Notes: a model not told the origin generated them from the letters alone. Counted from the stretch's first letter, positions 1-8,629 are shown. The stretch: 64,000 bases of DNA from an uncultured Bacteroidales bacterium (GCA_934725015.1 CAKVAS010000011.1:23696-87695), one strand, 5' to 3'. Made by a program: numbers and translations.

Positions 1-2
1 AA

Positions 3-707
3 TATGAGGCCTATCAGGAAGAGCTTGCGCTCAATCAGGCAAAGCGCGAAAAAACGATGAATCTCACGCAGGCTATAATCAACACGGCATTGGGCGTTAC
101 ATCGACGCTCGCGCAGTTCGGAGCGACCCCGTGGGGAATTGCTGCGGCGGCCGTCAGCGCCGCGATGGGCGCGGCCGAAATTGCCATCATCGCTTCACAG
201 CCGATAACCGCCGGGGCGGAAGAGGGCGGCTACATCGGTGTCAAACGCCGGCAGGACGGCAAGACCTTCAACGCCCGGATGAATCCCGATGCACGCGGCT
301 TCGTCACTCAGCCGACCGTCATAGTTGGCGAGAACGGCTCCGAGTATGTAATCCCGCACGAGGCTCTTGAGAATCCGAGCCTTCTCCCGATTATCTCCAC
401 CATGGAGACCGCCCGCCGCAACGGCAAGCTCCGCAGCCTGAACTTCAGCGCGGTCTATCCTGTCACGGCGATGCCCGGGCGTGTCTCCGGCGGATTCATC
501 GACGGCGGGAACTCGCAGATTATGACCGCATCCGCCGACGGCATCGACAGCCCCGCCTCCGATGCGGCTCTCACGAAGGCCATCGAGAAGCTCATGAAGA
601 AGCTCGACGAGCCGATAACCGCCCGCGTGTCGATGCTCGGCAAGGGCGGAATCAAGGAAACCGAGGAAAAGTATAACAGGATTAAAAGAAGAGGACAGTT
701 AGGATGA
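3..707 (+). CDS. Phage tail tape measure protein, C-terminal part (5' partial)
   Basis: The frame is open to the left edge, so this is the end of a longer gene. The visible 234 residues start in a charged helical stretch, then an Ala/Gly-rich hydrophobic segment around TPWGIAAAAVSAAMGAAEIA. A VGENGSEYVIP motif follows, like the GErGPE motif near the C-terminus of many tail tape measure proteins. Tape measure proteins set tail length and are ejected on infection. The stop overlaps the next start as ATGA, so the tail genes are translationally coupled. The family call rests on the C-terminal pattern and on the tail genes downstream; the missing N-terminal part would settle it. Confidence 0.7.
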   Translation, partial: YEAYQEELALNQAKREKTMNLTQAIINTALGVTSTLAQFGATPWGIAAAAVSAAMGAAEIAIIASQPITAGAEEGGYIGVKRRQDGKTFNARMNPDARGFVTQPTVIVGENGSEYVIPHEALENPSLLPIISTMETARRNGKLRSLNFSAVYPVTAMPGRVSGGFIDGGNSQIMTASADGIDSPASDAALTKAIEKLMKKLDEPITARVSMLGKGGIKETEEKYNRIKRRGQLG

Positions 708-2404
708 TAAAGATTGTGACAAAGGACGGCATCTCGCTCGACCTCGCGCCGGACGCCGAATTCGTGATTGAGTACAACAACCCGATGATGGAAGACGACC
801 GCATCCCGGTCCCCTTCTCCACCTCCATCGCCCTTCTCCCGTCGGCGACCAACTGCAAGGTCCTCCGGTACCTCCCCGCGCTGAAGCTGGAGCCTACCGT
901 CAAGAAGCTGGCCGCGTCCATCGTGTTCAACGGCATCCCGTTCCTCACCGGCACCCTCATCTACGACGGCATCGAGGACGGCAACCTGAACTACACCTTC
1001 TCCGGCCGTGACTTGGAAGACGAATGGGGCAGGAAAATCTATGAGTTCAGTCTTGCACGCTTGCCGAGCCGTCCTGTAAATGATGCAAACATTTGCTGGC
1101 CTCTTATGGTAAACAAAGATGAGACAGGATATTATGTCAAAGACTGTGACAACATCGATAAGAGCGACACATATAATAATCAGCGCAAATATGTCGATTC
1201 TGATGTGAAATATCATAACAATGACTATGGAGAGAAAATAAAGAGGACACCCGCCATATATGCCAAGTTCATAACGAATGAAGCAATGCTGGAGATGGAT
1301 GATGACATAAATTCCGTATATCAGTATGTTGCCGTTGTCGGGAACGCCTATGCGAATCCGACGAAAGTCGGGGTGTTTCCTGCTATTAAGTATAATTATG
1401 CCGAATGTCTTCCTGATATTACCGTCGTCGAGTTTGTCGGTGAGGTCGGGAAGATGTTCTGCGCGTCAGTATATGAAGACGGAGGAACGTTTGTCATGAA
1501 ATCCTTCGCGAGCATCAGCGCGGAGAATGCCGCGTTGGACTGGACTTCCAGACTGGCGGATGAGTTCAGCTCGGATAAGGAAGAGGCGGCAGGCTATGTC
1601 TTCGGTTATGAAAATTCCGGAGAGGACACCGTCAATGTCGGGGATGGTGTCGCGAAGGGGCTTGAGCAAAGCAAGTCACCCTTGTTCACTATGGCTATGT
1701 GGATTGCCGGACAGCCGACGACCTTGGGGATAATACCATACTTGGTGGGCGCTACAGGAGACATCATTTCATCGGAAGTGTGGACCGTAAACAGCGCCGA
1801 CGGAAAGAAAGTGGTAGCTGCGGCCGATGTCGCATTTCAGAATAACCTGAAAATGGAAAATGTCATAGACGATTCCGATTCAGTTGACAACTCATGCTCG
1901 TTCAACCTCGTCAAGACGGTGCCGTCGCTCCTGACAGGAAAGACATCTTCAGGAAGCATCGTACAGCGGTGTTCCATGGCGGCTATTGTCGAGCCGATAA
2001 ACAAGGAGGCGGAACGGAGAGCGGATGTATATATAGGATTGATAAACAACGGACAGATGACGGACAGCGGTCATGCCATATCTTCGTCTGTGATAGATAT
2101 TACGAAAGAATCCGCAGGCGAGGATGAAGACCTGTTGCTCATCCCCGAAGGCTCGACCGAACCCATATCGCTCCGTCCGGACTGGCTATATGAGCATTTC
2201 CACAAGCGTTACGCGCAGTGGCTCGCCACCGACCGGCAGGTCATCAGCTGCGACGTGAACCTCAATGAGTTCGACCTCCTGAACTTCCGGATGTACAACA
2301 AGGTCAGGCTGCACGGGCGCGATTTCTTCGTGAAGAAGCTCTCGGTGACGCTCCGTGCAGGTTCCGAGGCTCTGGAATGCAGCGCGGACTTCATCTCGGC
2401 ATAG
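704..2404 (+). CDS. Phage tail/baseplate-associated protein, uncharacterised
   Basis: A 566-residue protein with no signal peptide or membrane segment. It starts inside the tape measure stop (ATGA overlap). Its place directly after the tape measure gene is where distal-tail or baseplate hub proteins lie in siphophages, so a tail-tip role is inferred from position only. The ends of the gene are GC-rich and the middle (about 1060-2100) is clearly more AT-rich, a mosaic pattern that suggests the central domain was exchanged between phages. No catalytic motif is recognised. Confidence 0.6.
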   Translation: MIKIVTKDGISLDLAPDAEFVIEYNNPMMEDDRIPVPFSTSIALLPSATNCKVLRYLPALKLEPTVKKLAASIVFNGIPFLTGTLIYDGIEDGNLNYTFSGRDLEDEWGRKIYEFSLARLPSRPVNDANICWPLMVNKDETGYYVKDCDNIDKSDTYNNQRKYVDSDVKYHNNDYGEKIKRTPAIYAKFITNEAMLEMDDDINSVYQYVAVVGNAYANPTKVGVFPAIKYNYAECLPDITVVEFVGEVGKMFCASVYEDGGTFVMKSFASISAENAALDWTSRLADEFSSDKEEAAGYVFGYENSGEDTVNVGDGVAKGLEQSKSPLFTMAMWIAGQPTTLGIIPYLVGATGDIISSEVWTVNSADGKKVVAAADVAFQNNLKMENVIDDSDSVDNSCSFNLVKTVPSLLTGKTSSGSIVQRCSMAAIVEPINKEAERRADVYIGLINNGQMTDSGHAISSSVIDITKESAGEDEDLLLIPEGSTEPISLRPDWLYEHFHKRYAQWLATDRQVISCDVNLNEFDLLNFRMYNKVRLHGRDFFVKKLSVTLRAGSEALECSADFISA

Positions 2405-2444
2405 TGTCCTTTTTTGACCGGGTTCAAGTCAGTAGCTTTGCATC

Positions 2445-3542
2445 ATGACAATCGACACATCATATCAGGATCAGTTCCCGTTCCTCTTCGCGGGGAACGC
2501 CGGAACTATCCCTGTCAGAGAGATTGAATCCGGAGCGTTTGTGAACATAAAGTTCACTTTCTTCGAGGCATTAGCCAGCTTTGCGCATGAGTTCAGTTTG
2601 CTGTGTGGCAAAGCCGGCACGGAGATTCCGCTGAAGGACATTCTCAGTGCATTGCGGGTTTCTTCTGACTTGATGCCATTTGTCCGTTCCGGTTTGGCTG
2701 TTTTTGAGATTCAGTGCGGTGAAGATACCGTCACCTGGCAGAAATGGGTGATATTGGGAGCGACTATCTCGGATGGCAGGCTTGACGCAGTATTCAGCGG
2801 ACGCGGATTCATTTCGGTTCGTCCTCAGGTATATCCGATAGGCGATGCTTCAACAGAGGATTTGTGCATCGTGGGCAACGGAGCGTCAAGTCTTAGGATC
2901 GACATGATGGTCTATTCCCGCGATTTGCCACCATTTGTCATGACATTGGTATCAAAGAACGAGTCTGACGCGATTGGTTTGATTTCCAAGTCGATAAGCC
3001 TGTCATCCGTCGAGAAATTGTCATCTGATGCCGGTCATCCGGATTTGGACATTGTCGCCTTTGATGTCTATATTGTCGTAGAACTTGAGGACGGAAAGGA
3101 GGAACGTGGTGAAGCACTGAGATACATTGTCAATCGAGGAAAGTGTGATGTATTTAAGTTCTATGGAAGTTTCGGACTTCTTGAAACAATCTATGCGACC
3201 GGCTCCCGAAAATCTGAGGTCGAGACTGAAACCAGAACATTCGTGAACGACGGTGTGGAGCGCGAACTTGTCAATGACAGCCGCATCGTGCACGAGACTT
3301 TCACGGGGTGGCTCGCGGGCGCGGACGAGGTCAGGTTCTGGCAGGAGTTCTTCTCCTCGGCGGAGCGGTATGCGGTGACTGACGGCGTTTCGCGACGAAT
3401 AATCATCGACGAAATCGACTCGGAGAGCACGGCGGGCGAACTCAACGCCTTCTCGTTCAAGTGGCACTATGCCGACAAATACGCGGACCCGGCGCGGACA
3501 CCGGTGCGGAAAGAACTGAAACAATACAAACCAACGATATGA
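2445..3542 (+). CDS. Phage tail structural protein, uncharacterised
   Basis: A 365-residue protein, mostly beta-strand-like by eye, with no signal peptide. It lies 40 bp after the previous tail gene, and its stop overlaps the next start as ATGA, which places it in the tail operon. The middle (about 2560-3240) is more AT-rich than the 3' end, as in the preceding gene, suggesting modular exchange. A tail-tip or baseplate role is inferred from context; no family was recognised. Confidence 0.55.
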   Translation: MTIDTSYQDQFPFLFAGNAGTIPVREIESGAFVNIKFTFFEALASFAHEFSLLCGKAGTEIPLKDILSALRVSSDLMPFVRSGLAVFEIQCGEDTVTWQKWVILGATISDGRLDAVFSGRGFISVRPQVYPIGDASTEDLCIVGNGASSLRIDMMVYSRDLPPFVMTLVSKNESDAIGLISKSISLSSVEKLSSDAGHPDLDIVAFDVYIVVELEDGKEERGEALRYIVNRGKCDVFKFYGSFGLLETIYATGSRKSEVETETRTFVNDGVERELVNDSRIVHETFTGWLAGADEVRFWQEFFSSAERYAVTDGVSRRIIIDEIDSESTAGELNAFSFKWHYADKYADPARTPVRKELKQYKPTI

Positions 3543-4402
3543 AATACCAGAACTACAAAAGCGACTTCACCTCCGTCCACACCTTCTACCGGCAGGACGG
3601 GGACACGAAGACCCAGATAGCCGTTCCGAACAACGTCCGGCTGACCTTCTTCACGGCCGAACGGTGCGGCTTCGTCGCCGTCCGGCGCAACGGGGCGGAG
3701 ATGAGCGGATGCTCCATTTCCGCTGACGGGAAGACACTCACTGCCTGCATACCGCTGTCAAGAAAGAGCCTCGGGACGGGCGAACTCTTCTGCGAAATCG
3801 AGGAAACCACCTCCGAGACGGGGTTTCCGGAAGATGAGCGCATAGAGGTCACGCCCGTGCGGCTCGGAATCACCCTCTGGCCGGGCAAGTCGGACGACGA
3901 CGGCGAGGTGCAGTCCGACCTCGTCATCGGGATAATCTCCAGGGAGGTCGCGGCCGTAATGGCGAGCTGCAAGACGGCGACGGCGGCAGCCGAGAGCGCG
4001 GCATCACAGGCAAACGCGGCGGCTGCAAGCGCAAACGCAGCGGCCGCCGCCGTGGCAGACGACATCGCGGACCTTCAGACATCCCTCGCCGCAAACGAGG
4101 CCGCAGCCGCCGCCAACCGCGCCGACATCGACCGCCTCGCCGAGCGCCAGAGCACTCCCGACGACCGCGCCCTCCCTCTCCTGTGCGGGCAGCCGCCGAT
4201 ACTCTTCGGCGCGGGCACCCCGAAGGAGTCGGTCGTTCCCGACAACTGGAACCAGTACGACCCCCAGACCGGCGAGGGCTACAACTGGAACGGCAGGCCG
4301 TCGGCCGTCGGGCAGCAGTACATCGACACGACCGCCCAGAGCGGCGGGCGCTACGTCGCGGCGCGTGACGGCGAATGGGACCTCAAATGGTTGAACAGCT
4401 AA
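3539..4402 (+). CDS. Baseplate/tail-fibre-like protein with Ala-rich coiled coil
   Basis: A 287-residue protein. The start at 3539 was chosen because it overlaps the previous stop (ATGA); an upstream in-frame start at 3461 would overlap too far. The first 130 residues look like a compact beta domain resembling the N-terminal domain of BppU-like baseplate proteins. An Ala-rich heptad region follows at about residues 138-205, probably a trimeric coiled coil. A C-terminal segment rich in Gly, Asn and Trp ends in DLKWLNS. The layout fits a fibre or adaptor on the tail tip. It sits 13 bp upstream of the DGR target gene and may help display that protein; this is inference. Confidence 0.6.
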   Translation: MKYQNYKSDFTSVHTFYRQDGDTKTQIAVPNNVRLTFFTAERCGFVAVRRNGAEMSGCSISADGKTLTACIPLSRKSLGTGELFCEIEETTSETGFPEDERIEVTPVRLGITLWPGKSDDDGEVQSDLVIGIISREVAAVMASCKTATAAAESAASQANAAAASANAAAAAVADDIADLQTSLAANEAAAAANRADIDRLAERQSTPDDRALPLLCGQPPILFGAGTPKESVVPDNWNQYDPQTGEGYNWNGRPSAVGQQYIDTTAQSGGRYVAARDGEWDLKWLNS

Positions 4403-4415
4403 AATCTGAACATAT

Positions 4416-5666
4416 ATGGCAAAGAACATATTCACTAAGAACCCCGTATGGGGAGACGCGGTGGTCGGCAACCTCGCGACCGGGAAACCGGAGTTCATAA
4501 CGGCGGAATCCTTCGACCCGACGGCGCTCGCCTCCTCAGCCTACGAGACCATAGGCGCGGTCGGCGGACGCTTCGGAAGGGAGTTCCTCATTGTCTGGAA
4601 GCACAACGCCCCGAAGAAGTGGTGCGAGCGCATCGAGTACAAACTGACGGGCTACACCCTCGACGGCGCGGAGCACGCCGGCGTGCTCTCGATACGCGAA
4701 AGTTCGTCGGCGTCGGAGAACACCGACTTCACCGTGACCTACACCGCCTCCGACAAGGCGGGGCTCGTCGCGGCGCTCAACGCCTTCTTTGCGGCCACGG
4801 CGGTCCTCACGACGCAGAAGTGGTTCGCGAGAATCGATGACGCCGACGGCGAAATCTACATTGGGTGCAGCTACGAGTCCTGGCAGCAGTGGTCGTACAA
4901 CGCCGGAAAGTCGGGGTTCACGCTCGCGGCGACAATCATGCCCGATGTGACCTACAGCAGCTATATGCTGCGCCGCAACGGCGCATGGAGCGGCGAGGGG
5001 AGCATCCACAGCCTCCAGGGGGCGCTCGCATATTTCAGGAACGACAACTCGTCCGCGACATACAACCCCGCGACTGATGTCACTGGCGTGAAGACGCAAT
5101 ATCCGGTCTGTCTTCCAGCCTATCTCGGAACCTCGCAGCATCAGAGCGACCACTGCGCATTCCTGCGCTCCGTCTATGGCGAGGGCGAGGCGGGGTGGCT
5201 GCGCTGCATGAAGGCACAGGAGGCCGTGGTTCCTACGGACTTCGGCGTGACGGGTATCCGCAACGGGAAGGAACGCACCGCCGTCCTCGCGGCCAAGAAG
5301 TTCACCCTCTCCGACGGCGCGGTTCAGGACCTCTGCCCGGCGGCGGCCTACGCGAAGACCTCCCCGGACAGCACCGTCGTCACGGACTGGTTCCTCCCGA
5401 CAGTGGAGCACCTCGCGGCCATCCTCGGCCCGGTTCAGTTCGGCACATCGGGGAGCCGTGACGCCGACGCGCTGAACAGGAGCCTGCGGCTGATGGGAGG
5501 CGACGCCGTGGCGAACAGCTGGTACTTCTGGTCGTGCGTCCGGTACTACGGCACCAGCGCATGGGTCGCGAGCGGCGGCTACGGCTTCCTCGCGGCCAAC
5601 GGCATGTACGGCGGCGGCCGGTCCCTCCCCGTCTCGCTCTACAGATTGCCGGAGGCAATCCTTTGA
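4416..5666 (+). CDS. DGR-diversified receptor-binding protein (variable target protein)
   Basis: A 416-residue protein whose last 50 residues carry the variable repeat of a diversity-generating retroelement. Residues 368-407 match the template repeat downstream except at adenine-derived positions. The C-terminal third has the Trp/Gly-rich pattern of C-type-lectin/FGE-like folds used by DGR targets (motifs WFLPTVEHLAAIL, WSCVRY, AWVASGG). Eight codons in the core differ from the template: Asn to Tyr at three sites, to Gly at two, to Thr and to Ser at one each, and Asp to Gly. The protein is the last tail gene before avd, so it is probably the host-recognition tip of the phage. The ligand cannot be read from sequence. 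The DGR assignment is very secure; the lectin-fold call is by pattern. Confidence 0.92.
   Translation: MAKNIFTKNPVWGDAVVGNLATGKPEFITAESFDPTALASSAYETIGAVGGRFGREFLIVWKHNAPKKWCERIEYKLTGYTLDGAEHAGVLSIRESSSASENTDFTVTYTASDKAGLVAALNAFFAATAVLTTQKWFARIDDADGEIYIGCSYESWQQWSYNAGKSGFTLAATIMPDVTYSSYMLRRNGAWSGEGSIHSLQGALAYFRNDNSSATYNPATDVTGVKTQYPVCLPAYLGTSQHQSDHCAFLRSVYGEGEAGWLRCMKAQEAVVPTDFGVTGIRNGKERTAVLAAKKFTLSDGAVQDLCPAAAYAKTSPDSTVVTDWFLPTVEHLAAILGPVQFGTSGSRDADALNRSLRLMGGDAVANSWYFWSCVRYYGTSAWVASGGYGFLAANGMYGGGRSLPVSLYRLPEAIL
5518..5639 (+). repeat. DGR variable repeat (VR)
   Basis: Aligns without gaps to the template repeat at 6290-6411. In the 119-bp core (5518-5636) there are 10 mismatches. All fall where the template has A (to T at 3, to G at 6, to C at 1); none of the 97 non-A positions differ. 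The next codon (CTC against AAC) adds two more adenine mismatches, but homology ends there. The last 18 bp, rich in C and G and free of A in the template, are identical and are the likely initiation-of-mutagenic-homing site. Confidence 0.95.
5644..5660 (+). other. Short hairpin/cruciform just 3' of the VR
   Basis: A perfect 7-bp inverted repeat, GATTGCC-GGA-GGCAATC, lies 7 bp after the end of the VR core, within the last codons of the target gene. In the Bordetella phage DGR a DNA hairpin just downstream of the VR raises homing efficiency. Position and size here fit that element, though the loop is 3 nt. Its function is inferred. Confidence 0.6.
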
Positions 5667-5744
5667 AATTAAGCATTGGCGCGGCCGTCGGCAACGCGGC
5701 CGCGCCGTCAGAACAACACACGAACCGACGAAAACGACAACACG

Positions 5745-6230
5745 ATGCAGCGACGCGACGACAGGCAGAAAGGCTCGGGAACCGTTCACGACCTCATGAG
5801 GCTGAGACGGCTGGTCTATCAGTGCCAGTTCATGATGAACAAGGCCGACAGGGTCATCTACGGAACCCCGCTCGTGCAGACCCTGATGAAGGCGACGATG
5901 TGGTTCATACGCTCGTACGAGAGCCGTGAGCCTGCGGAGAAGCTCCGCGCCGCCGAGGAGTCCGCTATGTGGTTCTCCGTGTTCCGCGCGGACCTCACGG
6001 CCGCCGTAGAGGAGAACATCATCAAGTTCCCCAAGCGGAAACCGAAGCCGACGTTCCTTCCGGACGGGAGCATCGGCGTGCCTCCGGAGGAGACGGTAAG
6101 CTCCCGCAAGATAGAGACCGTCGAGCTCGTCGCTAAGATAGATACAGGAATGTGCAGGTGGCGGTCGTCACTCGCAAAGGGCAGGACCGCATCCGACGCG
6201 CCCCGGCAGGGGCAAGGCTGCGGCGGCTGA
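5745..6230 (+). CDS. avd: DGR accessory variability determinant (Avd-like)
   Basis: A 161-residue, mostly helical, basic protein between the target gene and the template repeat, the usual place of avd. The helix pattern matches the four-helix Avd family: a first helix around LRRLVYQCQFMMNKADRVIY, a second around LVQTLMKATMWFIRSYE, a third around SAMWFSVFRADLTAAVEE, and a last amphipathic helix VELVAKIDTGMCRWRSSLAK. Avd forms a pentamer that binds the reverse transcriptase and template RNA and is needed for mutagenic homing. The start at 5745 (MQRRDDR) is preferred to 5676, which would overlap the intergenic spacer. It is longer than the Bordetella protein because of a Pro-rich loop before the last helix. 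The call rests on context and helix pattern. Confidence 0.8.
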   Translation: MQRRDDRQKGSGTVHDLMRLRRLVYQCQFMMNKADRVIYGTPLVQTLMKATMWFIRSYESREPAEKLRAAEESAMWFSVFRADLTAAVEENIIKFPKRKPKPTFLPDGSIGVPPEETVSSRKIETVELVAKIDTGMCRWRSSLAKGRTASDAPRQGQGCGG

Positions 6231-6289
6231 CAGGATTTTAGAGGTGCGCGGGTGTCATTCACACCGACACGAGAAATATGCGCACGGGG

Positions 6290-6411
6290 GCTGGAACTTC
6301 TGGTCGTGCGTCCGGTACAACGGCAACAGCGCATGGGTCGCGAACGGCGGCAACGGCTTCCTCGCGGCCAACGACATGTACAACGGCAACCGGTCCCTCC
6401 CCGTCTCGAAC
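6290..6411 (+). repeat. DGR template repeat (TR)
   Basis: The invariant donor copy, 772 bp downstream of the VR and 31 bp before the reverse transcriptase gene. It contains repeated AAC codons in the frame that matches the target gene. AAC is the codon that adenine mutagenesis converts to the widest set of residues without making stops. 22 adenines lie in the 119-bp core, of which 10 are changed in the present VR. The region probably forms part of a structured RNA that primes cDNA synthesis. Confidence 0.95.
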
Positions 6412-6441
6412 TGAAACAAAAGTCAAAACAAGGAAGATGCA

Positions 6442-7674
6442 ATGATGGAACTGCAGGACATAATCGACGCATACCTCGTCGCCCGCTCGGACAAGCGGAG
6501 GACGGCCGACCAGACGGACTTCGAGCTGCACTGGGAGGCGAACTGCGCCGCCCTGTACCGCGACGTCATCGGCAGAAGCCTGCGGCCGGCCGCCTACACA
6601 TTTGTAACCATGACCCCGAGGCCGCGCGAGGTGTTCGCGTCCGACATGGCCACGAGGGTTCTCCACCACTACCTCGACATCCGCCTCCGCCCGCTGCTTG
6701 AAGGACGGCTCAGCCCGCACACCTTCAACAACCGCGTCGGCATGGGTCAGAAGGCCTGCCAGAACGCGGTAATCTCGGACATATACGAGATGAGCGAGGG
6801 CTTCACCCGGAACGACACGTGGGTGATGAAGCTCGACCTGAAGGGGTGCTTCCCGAACATCAGCCAGGACATCGCCTATGCCCAGCTCCGGGAAGTCGTG
6901 GAGAACGACTATCACGGCCGCGACAGGGACGAGCTGCTCTACATCCTTCAGGTCTGTGTCTTCAGCAACCCGACGGCGCATTGCCGCGTCCTCTCCACCC
7001 CGGAGGAACGCGCACTCATACCTCCGGAGAAGAGCCTCTTCACGAAACCCGAGGGCACGGGCGCGGCGATAGGGTTCCTCATCTGGCAGAACGCGGTAAA
7101 TTACTATTTTCATGAAATCGACGAGTGGCTGTCCTCCATCGACGGCATCCGCTTCGAGCGCTTCGTGGACGACATCACCATAGTGACCAACAACAAGGAA
7201 ATGATGCTCGCGCTCATCCCCGAACTGCGCCGCAGGCTCGCGTCCCTCGGCGCACGGCTGAACGAAAGCAAATTCTACTGCCAGCACTACACCAAGGGCG
7301 TGGAATGCCTCGGGGTGCACATAAGGATGGACAGGGTGTATGTCAACCGCCGCATCGTGAACCGTGGCATAAGGAAGGCAAGGGAGTTCAACCGCAACGT
7401 CGGGGAATCGAGGATTGACGCGCTGCTGTCGTCCCTGAACTCGTACATCGGGATTTGCCGTCAGGTGAACGGCTACACGCAGGCATGGCGGATATGGGAA
7501 GCCCTCTCGCCGGGGTGGCGCAGGTTCGTCCGCCTCGACACGCGGCGCGTCTGCATAGTCCCGCAGCCGGAATACACGCGCAGGAGGCGCATCGTCAGAA
7601 ATCATAATCTGTTAAAACCGTATAGAAATGGAAACAAGAGAAGAAATCCGGAGACTGGAAGAAAGACAGCTTGA
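6442..7674 (+). CDS. DGR reverse transcriptase
   Basis: A 410-residue reverse transcriptase that copies the template RNA into adenine-mutagenised cDNA for retrohoming into the VR. The catalytic core is visible: motif MKLDLKGCFPNIS with its Asp near residue 131, and the FVDD box at 241-244 supplying the other two metal ligands. The motif-4 region reads IGFLIWQ (210-216), matching the DGR pattern IGxxxSQ except for Trp in place of Ser and unlike the QGxxxSP of group II intron enzymes. There is no maturase or endonuclease domain, as expected for DGR enzymes. The basic C-terminal tail, rich in Arg, may bind RNA. The gene overlaps the next ORF by 47 bp. Confidence 0.95.
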   Translation: MMELQDIIDAYLVARSDKRRTADQTDFELHWEANCAALYRDVIGRSLRPAAYTFVTMTPRPREVFASDMATRVLHHYLDIRLRPLLEGRLSPHTFNNRVGMGQKACQNAVISDIYEMSEGFTRNDTWVMKLDLKGCFPNISQDIAYAQLREVVENDYHGRDRDELLYILQVCVFSNPTAHCRVLSTPEERALIPPEKSLFTKPEGTGAAIGFLIWQNAVNYYFHEIDEWLSSIDGIRFERFVDDITIVTNNKEMMLALIPELRRRLASLGARLNESKFYCQHYTKGVECLGVHIRMDRVYVNRRIVNRGIRKAREFNRNVGESRIDALLSSLNSYIGICRQVNGYTQAWRIWEALSPGWRRFVRLDTRRVCIVPQPEYTRRRRIVRNHNLLKPYRNGNKRRNPETGRKTA

Positions 7675-7897
7675 GCTGCTGTCAGTCATGAGAAGGAGCG
7701 ACGACCACGCAGTCAAGTGCTCCAAGCTCGGACGCCCGTTCGAGCACGAATATCCTCAGGAGCACGCGGCCTACGTCGCGGCCAATGCGGAGTACAACGC
7801 CAACGAGACTCGCCTGGCAGAACTGAGCGCAATGCTCGAAAGCGAGGAGGCGGAAAGCCTCCGCACGAACGAGATGTTCAACGAATCAAACGAGTAG
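7628..7897 (+). CDS. Small coiled-coil phage protein, unknown function
   Basis: An 89-residue charged protein that begins 47 bp before the end of the reverse transcriptase gene. Two helical segments (residues 1-22 and about 48-80) have heptad spacing of Leu and Ala. No family is recognised. It may belong to the lysis operon that follows, with which it is closely spaced (4 bp to the next start). Confidence 0.5.
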   Translation: METREEIRRLEERQLELLSVMRRSDDHAVKCSKLGRPFEHEYPQEHAAYVAANAEYNANETRLAELSAMLESEEAESLRTNEMFNESNE

Positions 7898-7901
7898 CAT
7901 C

Positions 7902-8207
7902 ATGGAAAGGTTAAGGTCACTTTTGCGAAAGGCGCTGTCCGCGTTCAGGGCAGCGTATTCATGGATTACGGGCTTCGGGGCTGACAAGTACATGCACTTC
8001 ATTGCCGGAATCGCCGTCACTGCGGCGTTCGCCCTCATTCCTCACTGCGCCCCGTTCGCCTTCACCGCCGGGGTCCTCGCCGGAGCGGGCAAGGAGTTCA
8101 TCGACCGGCTGCGCGGCGGGCGGTTCGACGAGGCTGACCTGTATGCCACGGTCGCGGGCGCAGCCTTCACTCAGGTCTGCATCTGGCTGTATCTTCTAAT
8201 TTTTTGA
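7902..8207 (+). CDS. Small membrane protein, putative holin-like (YfiM/DUF2279-like)
   Basis: A 101-residue protein with two hydrophobic segments (about residues 32-62 and 80-101). The pattern DKYMHF, AGVLAGAGKEFIDR and FDEADLYATVAGA resembles the YfiM/DUF2279-like family of small membrane proteins found in phages and Bacteroidota. It stands first in a run of four tightly packed genes that ends with a peptidase and a spanin-like lipoprotein. A holin or membrane-lysis accessory role is therefore plausible. The family call is from motif memory. Confidence 0.5.
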   Translation: MERLRSLLRKALSAFRAAYSWITGFGADKYMHFIAGIAVTAAFALIPHCAPFAFTAGVLAGAGKEFIDRLRGGRFDEADLYATVAGAAFTQVCIWLYLLIF

Positions 8208-8211
8208 CGCC

Positions 8212-8628
8212 ATGGACTGGACTAACATCATAATCACCCTCATCACCTCCGGGGCGTTCACGGCCATCTATCTCCTCGGCGACCGCAAGACCGCCGCCGT
8301 GCTGGAGAACGTCAGCAAGACGATAGACCAGTGGCAGGAGCTCCTCGGGGAGGTGAAGGGAGAGCTCGCCGAACAGAGGAACGAGTTCAAGGCCGCCAAG
8401 GAGGACCACGAGGCGCACCTTGCCGTCAAGGACAACAAGATAGACTCCCTCTACAAGGAAATCTCCGTCCTGCGCGACCGCAACGACAAGCTCAGCTCCA
8501 ACGTGGCGAGACTTACCATCGTCCGCTGCTGGAAGGTGGGCTGCGGCGACCGCCAGCCCCCGATGGGAACCAAGGTCTCCGTCACCGAGGACGTCACCAA
8601 CATTGTTGAACAGGTTAAGATTGAATAA
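8212..8628 (+). CDS. Membrane-anchored coiled-coil phage lysis-module protein
   Basis: A 138-residue protein with an N-terminal transmembrane helix (about residues 6-23), a long charged coiled coil (about 30-100) and a short tail with Cys residues (RCWKVGCGDRQPP). The layout resembles holin or inner-membrane spanin proteins that often precede endolysins in Bacteroidota prophages. It begins 4 bp after its upstream neighbour and ends 1 bp before the peptidase start. Function is inferred from architecture and neighbours. Confidence 0.5.
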   Translation: MDWTNIIITLITSGAFTAIYLLGDRKTAAVLENVSKTIDQWQELLGEVKGELAEQRNEFKAAKEDHEAHLAVKDNKIDSLYKEISVLRDRNDKLSSNVARLTIVRCWKVGCGDRQPPMGTKVSVTEDVTNIVEQVKIE

Positions 8629-8629
8629 C

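Noticed and set aside
2433..2440. TAGCTTTG, a -7-like box just upstream of the tail gene at 2445
   Set aside because: It is only 4 bp from the start codon and lacks a -33 element at the right distance; the tail genes read as one operon.
4536..5789. Long minus-strand open frame antisense to the DGR target
   Set aside because: It is Arg-rich shadow sequence in a GC-rich gene; the plus-strand frame has clear VR/TR evidence.
6252..6701. Plus-strand ORF covering the template repeat
   Set aside because: The TR is a non-coding template; this frame runs into the RT gene with low-quality composition.
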